Assembly (NCBI GenBank): GCA_033675265.1 | Contig: JAUJYZ010000133.1 | Location: 479,501 to 543,500, forward strand | Direction: 5' to 3' | Length of the DNA stretch: 64,000 bases | From: Actinostola sp. cb2023 | Lineage: Eukaryota > Cnidaria > Anthozoa > Actiniaria > Actinostolidae | Position numbers and translations under genes: made by a program | Part shown: one piece after another, positions 57,456 to 64,000 of the stretch | How positions within the stretch are numbered: the first letter of the stretch is position 1 | Layout: each line of letters opens with the position of its first letter | Notes under the pieces: model-generated | Database searches by the model: none | Seen by the model: the letters and a program-made list of their open reading frames with translations, nothing else | Told to the model about the DNA's origin: nothing

Positions 57456-58404
57456 GTGAGTAATATAAAAGCAACCCTGATTGGTTAATTCTAAACCAAT
57501 AACAACAGAGATAATAAATTGATATACGAGGAATGCAACATATGGAGGCAGTCAATGTATGAGAGCAACTAAGAAATCAGTCAAACTGATTGTCTTACGT
57601 AGACCTTCCCTGGTGAGTAATATAAAAGCAACCCTGATTGGTTAATTCTAAACCAATAATATCAGAGATAATAAGTTGATATACAAGGAATGCAACATAT
57701 GGAGGCAGTCAATGTATTGAGAGCAACTAAGAAATCAGTCAAACTGATTGTCTTACGTAGACCTTCCCTGGTGAGTAATATAAAAGCAACCCTGATTGGT
57801 TAATTCTAAACCAATAATATCAGAGATAATAAATTGATATACGAGGAATGCAACATATGGAGGCAGTCAATGTATTGAGAGCAACTAAGAAATCAGTCAA
57901 ACTGATTGTCTTACGTAGACCTTGCCTGGTGAGTAATATAAAAGCAACCCTGATTGGTTAATTCTAAACCAATAACATCAGAGATAATAAATTGATATAC
58001 GAGGAATGCAACATATGGAGGCAGTCAATGTATTGAGAGCAACTAAGAAATCAGTCAAACTGATTGTCTTACGTAGACCTTGCTTGGTGAGTAATATAAA
58101 AGCAACCCTGATTGGTTAATTCTAAACCAATAACATCAGAGATAATAAATTGATATACGAGGAATGCAACATATGGAGGCAGTCAATGTATTGAGAGCAA
58201 CTAAGAAATCAGTCAAACTGATTGTCTTACGTAGACCTTGCCTGGTGAGTAATATAAAAGCAACCCTGATTGGTTAATTCTAAACCAATAATATCAGAGA
58301 TAATAAGTTGATATACGAGGAATGCAACATATGGAGGCAGTCAATGTATTGAGAGCAACTAAGGGTGTGTTCCTTTCAAAGAATCCGGATCTGGATTACA
58401 AACC

Positions 58405-59667
58405 GTGATCATTCGGATCACCAGTGACCAAAGGAACGATCAATGTCGAATGAGATTATTTACCATGACAACAGTCATTCTTCACGTGTGTTTATCCAAG
58501 ATGGCTGCCAATGTGGCGGGTTTTCTTATCTGTTTAATAGTGGATGAAATACTTGAGCAGACTATAGATATTGAACTAATAAGCAGTGACGATGAAGGGC
58601 TAATTCTAGCACTACTTTGCCAAAGTAAAAGCAGAAATAGGAGAATTCGCGTAAGGAATTACTACGAAAACATTGTGCATTTGTACTGCCCATCCGATTT
58701 TCGAAGTCATTTTCGAATGTCAAGAACAGCAGTAAGCTTGCTGGAAGAATTACTAGCAACCTGTCCAAACGTTCCATGTGAACAAACTCATGGTGGACGG
58801 CCTCCTATCGATTTACGGAAGCAGATACTCATTACGTTGTGGGTGCTTGGTAATCCAGAGTGTCTGCGATCCATTGCAGATCGATTTGATGTCACAAGAT
58901 CGAGTACATTTCGCACATACCGTAGAATTTGCAAAGCTATTTCCAATAATCTGGCAGAGCGTTTTATCAAATTTCCCTCTGGTCAACGTGCAGTTGAATT
59001 AATGCAGCGTTTTGAAGAAAAGAAGGGATTCCCTGGTGTGTTAGGGGCACTTGATGGCTGCCATATTCCCATAAAGGCCCCACTAAAAAATCATGAACAA
59101 TATATAAATCGCAAGGGGGTACATTCACTACAGCTTCAAGTAGTTTGTGATGTAGACATGCAGTTCACAGATGTATTTTGCGGATATGCAGGTTCAGTGC
59201 ATGATGCAAGAGTCTATAGAAACTCACCAATATGTCATGATGCAGAAGCAAATCCAGATCAATTATTTCCAGGAAATACTCATCTAATAGCTGATTCAGC
59301 ATACCCTTTAAAGCCATGGTTACTGACCCCATTTAGAAATACTGGGCATTTAACTAGAAGGCAATCTAGATATAATTATGTTCATAGTTCTACAAGGATG
59401 GTAGTAGAAAGATCTCTTGGTCTCTTGAAGGGTAGATTCAGAAAACTGAAAACTCAAATGGAAATAACCAATGTACAGGATGCTCCAGAAATAATAGTTG
59501 CTGCTTGTGTTTTACACAACATTTGTTTATTGGATGAAGACAGTATAGAAGACTTTTTAGACGACAGCGATGATGATGATGAAGATGATGGTGATGATGA
59601 TATTGATGACTTATTTCCAGCTGGTGCACAAGACAAAAGAAATGAAATAATGAGGAATCTCCCATAA
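58405..59667 (+). CDS. Harbinger DDE transposase (DDE_Tnp_4 type)
   Basis: An uninterrupted frame of up to 420 codons. The region from residue about 75 (FRMSRTAVSLLEELLATC) to 185 holds the N-terminal HTH-type DNA-binding part (LWVLGNPECLRSIADRFDVT). The nuclease domain shows GALDGCHIPIKAP (Asp217), YAGSVHDARVYRNS (Asp267), LIADSAYPLKPWLLTPF (Asp297) and STRMVVERSLGLLKGRF (Glu335), the conserved acidic blocks of PIF/Harbinger transposases. The tail is acidic (SDDDDEDDGDDDIDDLF). The first ATG at 58405 lies near the terminal repeat; the ATG at 58501 (MAANVAGFL) is an equally plausible start. The enzyme would cut and paste the element with 3-bp TAA/TWA duplication. Confidence 0.95.
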   Translation: MIIRITSDQRNDQCRMRLFTMTTVILHVCLSKMAANVAGFLICLIVDEILEQTIDIELISSDDEGLILALLCQSKSRNRRIRVRNYYENIVHLYCPSDFRSHFRMSRTAVSLLEELLATCPNVPCEQTHGGRPPIDLRKQILITLWVLGNPECLRSIADRFDVTRSSTFRTYRRICKAISNNLAERFIKFPSGQRAVELMQRFEEKKGFPGVLGALDGCHIPIKAPLKNHEQYINRKGVHSLQLQVVCDVDMQFTDVFCGYAGSVHDARVYRNSPICHDAEANPDQLFPGNTHLIADSAYPLKPWLLTPFRNTGHLTRRQSRYNYVHSSTRMVVERSLGLLKGRFRKLKTQMEITNVQDAPEIIVAACVLHNICLLDEDSIEDFLDDSDDDDEDDGDDDIDDLFPAGAQDKRNEIMRNLP

Positions 59668-60646
59668 CCACATGTCAATAGTCTGGTCAAGTTGGTACTG
59701 TGCAATACTGAACAACCATGCATTCACAAAACAAAAGTACATGCATGTACATTAGGGACTGATCATAAATTAGCAGGCGAGGGGAAGGGATCATAATTTT
59801 TTGAGCCTCACAAATTGGAGGTCAACACCAAAAAAGATACACTGTAAGGGGGAGGGTCATTTGGGCACTCGGGCAGTAAAATCAAAATCAAAATCAAGTT
59901 GAGTTACAGTATTGTTTACATGTTTAAAATTACAAACTAAACCAGACAAAGAAGGCTTGCAAGAACAAGATGAAGCTCCTACAGTAGCACATGTGACAGT
60001 CAGTGAGTCTAGTTCCAGTATCAGAGCTCTCTGAGTCAGCTTGAACTGTAGTAGATGTATGTCAATGTTACATATATAGTATATAGTGTGAATCAGGACA
60101 AAATATTAATACAGTAGTTCCACAACACAATATTTGAACATAAATATAGTATAATATTAATTTTTGGTTGGTTGGTGGGGGGGGGGGGGGGGGGGGGGGG
60201 GGGGCTTGATATTGATTTATGTCTCATAACAGCAAGCACCAGCATTATGTTGTGTATTGATACCTCATAACACTCTAGTCATATTGTCAGGTTTGCAATT
60301 CTTACCGTAGATGCCTTTAGCACACCACTTATTTGTTATTTTTAGTTTAAAAACTGTAATAAAAGCTTAATACAAGAAAAATAATTTGATATTTCAGTCA
60401 CTTTTATTTGAAAATATATATCTTACTCAAGACCAGTAACAATAAAACCACAATTAACTATTAACCTTTAAGTCAAAATCAATGAATTTACATACAATAT
60501 ATATTTGTTTGAGGCAAATGTTTTAACCAAACTGTACAGTCAGATGAATATATGGTTAAGACCAATCTGACATTGTTATTGATATTCAACTTTCTAATAA
60601 ATTAACTCAACATGTAGAATGCATTGAATGCCTGTCTTGGAACAGT
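59668..60646. other. Harbinger intergenic region with poly-G tract
   Basis: About 1 kb between the convergent genes. It contains TTGGTTGGTG followed by a run of about 29 G near 60176-60204 and AATAAAA near 60358. No further frame is recognised. Confidence 0.7.
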
Positions 60647-61540
60647 TTATTTCTTATCACATGACTTTTCCAAGACTTTAAGAAATTGTCCAAGGAAATT
60701 CATTTTTTCATCATGCATTTCTTTCAACTTTTCCAACTTCTTTTCTTCATTTTTTTCTTTGTTGGTAACAAAATCTTTAAACAATGTGACTAACTCTCCA
60801 CTTTCTCTGGTAGCTGTGGCTCTCTTTTTCCTCTTTGGCTGGGTTTCATAATTCTCATCTTTATCTTCTTCTGTAGCATCAGTATCTTCTGACGTAGCTG
60901 TCGAACCATCTGCATCATCCTTTTTCTGTAAACCTTTCCTATTGCTGAACACAGCTAATGGTGTAACATTATCATAACTGTGAAAAATGTCATGTAACTC
61001 ATCAAAATAAGCACACTTCTTAGGATTATTTCCAGTTTTGTTGTTATGGTCAATACATGTTGTGTAAGCCCTCTTTAAATTTTTTAATTTCGTTTCACAA
61101 GCTTTTGCATCACATTTGAATCCCTGTTGCTTCATTATCCCAGCCACCGAGCACCAAGTATCTTTATTTCGTTTTTTAGGGTCTTTAAAATCCCTTCTCT
61201 TTTCATTATATGCATCAAGCAAGCAAAGAACCTCATCTTTTTGCCACATCTTTTTTCTGTCATCATTTCCACTTTCAGGAGTACTCTGATCTTCACATGA
61301 AATCCCTGTAGGGTTTGGTTGTTGACTGGCTTGACTTTGTAGAAGGGAGGAAGTTGAACTGGTTGAAGTAGGGAAGTACAATGTGGTGTTGTTGCGACTG
61401 TTGTAGAAATCAGGATTTAGGAGTGAAGGTGAATTCTGTGTATGACTTTGAGGTGTAGCTGGACTGCATGGAAATGAAGAACTTGCAGGGAAGTACAAAG
61501 TACTGTTGCCCTGGTACTGATTAGGATAATTAGGAAACAT
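60647..61540 (-). CDS. Harbinger-associated Myb/SANT-like DNA-binding protein
   Basis: A 297-codon frame without introns. The N terminus (residues 1-95) is Ser/Pro/Asn-rich with a duplicated TLYFP motif. A trihelix Myb/SANT-like domain spans about 96-190: KKMWQKDEVLCLLDAYNEKR, then NKDTWCSVAGIMKQQGFKCD, ACETKLKNLKRAYTTCIDHN and CAYFDELHDIFHSYDNV, with regularly placed Trp and aromatic residues. A basic cluster PKRKKRATA (likely nuclear signal) follows. The C terminus (255-297) is Lys/Glu-rich and probably coiled coil (NEEKKLEKLKEMHDEKMNFL). In Harbinger elements this partner binds subterminal sequence and brings the transposase to it. The gene is convergent with the transposase. A short upstream 5' exon cannot be excluded. 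Confidence 0.92.
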   Translation of the reverse strand: MFPNYPNQYQGNSTLYFPASSSFPCSPATPQSHTQNSPSLLNPDFYNSRNNTTLYFPTSTSSTSSLLQSQASQQPNPTGISCEDQSTPESGNDDRKKMWQKDEVLCLLDAYNEKRRDFKDPKKRNKDTWCSVAGIMKQQGFKCDAKACETKLKNLKRAYTTCIDHNNKTGNNPKKCAYFDELHDIFHSYDNVTPLAVFSNRKGLQKKDDADGSTATSEDTDATEEDKDENYETQPKRKKRATATRESGELVTLFKDFVTNKEKNEEKKLEKLKEMHDEKMNFLGQFLKVLEKSCDKK

Positions 61541-62223
61541 CCTGAAATCTAGAGCCAGTAATACAAAATGGTCAGGTTATAAGTCTTAAGATAAGTTTAA
61601 ACTGAGTTAACATAGACCGAGCATTAGTTCACTTCTCCGAATTCACACAACTCTTCACCCTGCAGCCTTCATTGTACAAAATAGCTGGTGACTTTGAAGA
61701 AATGAGATCTGTGGTTCATCATTTATGCGAACTACAGCATTTTGATAGTCACACATATTTGGCGGCAAACGTACAGTCGGAATACAACGAGACTCACCCC
61801 ACATTGATTGATTGCAAATACATAGAAATACAGCTAAACTTCGAAACTTGAAAAATCAGCAAGTAAAGCATATAAATATTGTATATTTCAACTGATATAT
61901 CCAATAAAAATCGAAATCTAGCATCAACATACCTTTTTCCTCTCGAAAATGTCGAAAAGGCGGGAATTGTGTAAAAACCGCTGGTCAATTTATTTTTATC
62001 CTCCGCTGACCATACTGTTTTCATTACGGATCCGTCCAAAGGAACGACGAAGATCACGAACTTTGCAATCCGGATTGCGATTTGTAGATTTCATGATCTG
62101 TTGAATCCTCTCCTACTGTGGATTCGAAAGATTCATGATCCAGATCCAGATTTGTTCAATGAAACGACAAATCCTATTTCCGATCACTAATCCAGATCCG
62201 GATTCTTTGAAAGGAACACACCC
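61541..62223. promoter_or_regulatory. Harbinger right subterminal region with AT/CG palindromes
   Basis: Between the Myb-like start and the right end are repeated words ATCCGGATTG, GATCCAGATCC, ATCATGATCTG and AAAGGAACGACG, echoing the left end (ACCGTGATCATTCGGATC, AAAGGAACGATC). These are candidate binding sites for the transposition proteins. The promoter of the Myb-like gene must also lie here. Confidence 0.5.
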
Positions 62224-63003
62224 TAAGAAATCAGTCAAACTGATTGTCTTACGTAGACCTTCCCTGGTGAGTAATATAAAAGCAACCCTGATTGGTTAAT
62301 TCTAAACCAATAATATCAGAGATAATAAATTGATATACGAGGAATGCAACATATGGAGGCAGTCAATGTATTGAGAGCAACTAAGAAATCAGTCAAACTG
62401 ATTGTCTTACGTAGACCTTCCCTGGTGAGTAATATAAAAGCAACCCTGATTGGTTAATTCTAAACCAATAATATCAGAGATAATAAATTGATATACGAGG
62501 AATGCAACATATGGAGGCAGTCAATGTATTGAGAGCAACTAAGAAATCAGTCAAACTGATTGTCTTACGTAGACCTTCCCTGGTGAGTAATAGAGTAGAT
62601 ATAAAAGCAACCCTGATTGGTTAATTCTAAACCAATAATATCAGAGATAATAAATTGATATACGAGGAATGCAACATATGGAGGCAGTCAATGTATTGAG
62701 AGCAACTAAGAAATCAGTCAAACTGATTGTCTTACGTAGACCTTCCCTGGTGAGTAATAGAGTAATATAAAAGCAACCCTGATTGGTTAATTCTAAACCA
62801 ATAATATCAAAGATAATAAATTGATATACGAGGAATGCAACATATGGAGGCAGTCAATGTATTGAGAGCAACTAAGAAATCAGTCAAACTGATTGTCTTA
62901 CGTAGACCTTCCCTGGTGAGTAATATAAAAGCAACCCTGATTGGTTAATTCTAAACCAATAATATCAGAGATAATAAATTACCAATAACAACTAACTAAA
63001 GTA

Positions 63004-63115
63004 GGGGATCACACATGCTCGAGAATCCAGCGGTGCTCTTCGGCGCGGGCTCGGATAAAGTGACATTTCACCTGAGCCCGCGCCGAAGAGCACCGCTGGA
63101 TTCTCGAGCATGGCG
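63004..63115. repeat. Near-perfect GC-rich hairpin of about 110 bp
   Basis: CATGCTCGAGAATCCAGCGG and TGCTCTTCGGCGCGGGCTC pair without mismatch with GAGCCCGCGCCGAAGAGCA and CCGCTGGATTCTCGAGCATG around a loop of about 20 nt. GATCAC occurs at both outer edges. It follows the end of the exon-fragment array. Confidence 0.92.
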
Positions 63116-63183
63116 ATCACATAACCTCGAGTTTTATTTCTGATATTATTATTTTTTTGCTTTTTAACGTGTCTATAGCAGTA

Positions 63184-63755
63184 TTGCTAGTGGGGACACA
63201 ACTCTCACACTCACTTCTTACTACATTCTATATTCTATCCACCCAACACTCATCTCACTAGTGGGGACACGACTCTCACACTCACTTCTTACTACATTCT
63301 ATATTCTTTACACCCAACACTCATCTCACTAGTGGGGACACGACTCTCACACTCACTTCTTACTACATTCTATATTCTATACACCCAACACTCATCTCAC
63401 TAGTGGGGACACGACTCTCACACTCACTTCTTACTACATTCTATATTCTATACACCCAACACCCATCTCACTAGTGGGAACACGACTCTCACACTCACTT
63501 CTTACTACATTCTATATTCTATACACCCAACACTCATCTCACTAATGGGGACACGACTCTCACACTCACTTCTTACTATATTCTATACACCCAACACTCA
63601 TCTCACTAGTGGGGACACGACTCTCACACTCACTTCTTACTACATTCTATATTCTATACACCCAACACCCATCTCACTAGTGGGAACACGACTCTCACAA
63701 TCACTTCTTACTACATTCTATATTCTATACACACAACACTCATCTCACTAGTTGG
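63184..63755. repeat. 71-bp minisatellite, about 8 units
   Basis: The unit contains CACTAGTGGGGACACGACTC, TCACACTCACTTCTTACTAC and ATTCTATATTCTATACACCC. One unit (about 63570) lacks ACATTCTAT. Confidence 0.95.
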
Positions 63756-63925
63756 TCTTTCCTAAGGGAGCAAAACCAGAGTACCCGGAGAAAAAAACCT
63801 CGAAGCAAGGGAGAAAATGAACTGGCAAAGTCAACTCACATTAAGCGCCCGGAATAGTACCAGGCACCACAGCCCTGAGGGGCGTGTGCTCTCACCACTC
63901 GGCCACCTTTGCTCCCCAATTAACG
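63755..63925 (-). repeat. tRNA-derived SINE-like unit, copy 2
   Basis: Read on the minus strand from 63918: GGGGAGCAAAGGTGGCCGAG, TGGTGAGAGCACACGCC. The A box TGGCCGAGTGG is at 63905-63895, as in Ser/Leu tRNAs. Then TTCGAGGTTTTTTTCTCCGG and GTACTCTGGTTTTGCTCCC follow. The head matches the unit at 6970. Confidence 0.55.
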
Positions 63926-63987
63926 GGTACAAGTGATGGGGAAGTCTGACTGTATTCTCTATTGATACTAATTTTTTTCATTGTTAG

Positions 63988-64000
63988 GTTGTGAGTGATG
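63988..64000 (+). CDS. Possible start of the next PTPN13-like exon
   Basis: The last bases show a pyrimidine-rich tract and acceptor (TTTTTTTCATTGTTAG) followed by GTTGTGAGTGATG, which would read VVSD in phase 0, the phase left by exon 57351-57455. Only 13 nt are visible, so this is suggestive only. Confidence 0.3.

Larger units (their letters stand above)
58363..62223 (+). mobile_element. Complete PIF/Harbinger transposon, 3,861 bp
   Basis: Perfect 36-bp inverted ends start GGGTGTGTTCCTTTCAAAGA and continue ATCCGGATCTGGATTA. TAA is duplicated at 58360-58362 and 62224-62226, and neighbouring array units show the empty site (AACTAAGAAATC). Two intact convergent genes lie inside: a DDE transposase (plus, 58405-59667) and a Myb/SANT-like protein (minus, 61540-60647). 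This is the standard two-gene Harbinger design, in which the Myb-like protein assists the transposase in nuclear import and end binding. Perfect ends, duplication and frames suggest a recent, possibly autonomous copy. Confidence 0.96.
57361..62990 (+). repeat. Tandem array of an exon fragment: 11 copies of the PDZ4 exon 3' part plus donor
   Basis: Unit starts (TTGATATACGAGGAATGC): 57361, 57519, 57676, 57834, 57992, 58150, 58308, 62330, 62488, 62655 and 62821. Spacing is 157-158 bp, or 166-167 bp for two late units with extra GAGTA. Each unit has 95 bp of coding sequence, the donor CTGGTGAGTAAT and an intron piece with GCAACCCTGATTGGTTAATT. Unit 1 is the real exon (acceptor, GTGGACGAA, Cys codon TGC). 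Units 2-11 lack the acceptor, have in-frame TAATAA just upstream and carry TCA (Ser) instead. Unit 2 also misses one T. Unit 7 is split by the Harbinger element. Confidence 0.95.

Noticed and set aside
48275..57187. Dozens of 62-105-codon minus-strand reading frames (MYPCTCIHVYC and similar)
   Set aside because: They recur once per satellite unit in register with the repeat and have no independent coding signal.
830..57455. Assignment of the host gene to FRMPD2
   Set aside because: FRMPD2 has KIND, FERM and three PDZ domains. A fourth PDZ preceded by a very long PDZ3-PDZ4 linker fits PTPN13 better, although the phosphatase domain is outside the window.
57519..62990. Reading the exon-fragment copies as alternative PDZ4 exons or as further PDZ domains
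   Set aside because: Copies 2-11 have no acceptor, carry in-frame TAATAA immediately upstream, and hold only half a PDZ domain.

Overview
This is a window of intron-rich, AT-rich metazoan nuclear DNA. It is dominated by one large plus-strand gene whose exons are separated by introns packed with transposons, MITEs and tandem repeats. GT-AG introns, KIND-FERM-PDZ exons, a Penelope-like retroelement, a two-gene Harbinger transposon and many hairpin MITEs rule out a prokaryote. Several repeat termini (GGACGAGG/CCTCGTCC ends, GGTTGCACGAAAGG hairpins) resemble families I associate with corals and sea anemones. A cnidarian, probably anthozoan, is my best guess, but no database search was possible.

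Host gene. I reconstructed 30 consecutive exons from 830 to 57455 from splice signals, phase continuity and domain content. They encode, in order, the C-terminal part of a KIND domain (830-2020), a low-complexity linker (5810-11228), a FERM domain (12099-18861), a second linker (19043-27016), PDZ1 (37647-41374), PDZ2 (42823 to about 43980), PDZ3 (44038 to about 45211), a long Asp-rich linker (to 46560) and PDZ4 (47496-57455). This is the architecture of PTPN13 (PTP-BL/FAP-1). The gene start lies upstream. PDZ5 and the phosphatase domain would lie beyond the right edge. The exons total 5,782 nt. Phases join everywhere except in two exons (10651-10818 and 41716-42214), each of which is one base short.

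Layout. 1-1430: pentamer satellite and ATTC/CTTC repeats around the first KIND exon. 2230-5420: a broken Penelope-like element on the minus strand between (ATT)n blocks. 5800-19440: densely spaced exons with about ten MITEs. 19440-26940: hAT-like MITE, 106-bp tandem array, DIRS-like debris, a polyadenylated retro-insertion and inverted retroelement tails. 27017-37646: a 10.6-kb intron of nested arrays, foldback elements and a degraded Crypton-like fragment. 37647-47651: PDZ exons with GAT/CAT repeats, MITEs and a 35-bp minisatellite. 47652-57350: an intron that is about 90% a 112/119-bp satellite with higher-order structure. 57351-62990: the second PDZ4 exon followed by ten tandem copies of its 3' part plus donor, one of them split by an apparently intact 3,861-bp Harbinger element. 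63000-64000: a perfect hairpin, a 71-bp minisatellite, a tRNA-derived SINE-like unit and perhaps the next exon.

The most unusual features are the non-spliceable PDZ4 exon-fragment array with its Harbinger insertion, a second exon-fragment duplication at PDZ1, the intronic satellite carrying about thirty sense AATAAA hexamers, and hammerhead-ribozyme-like cores in retroelement tails.
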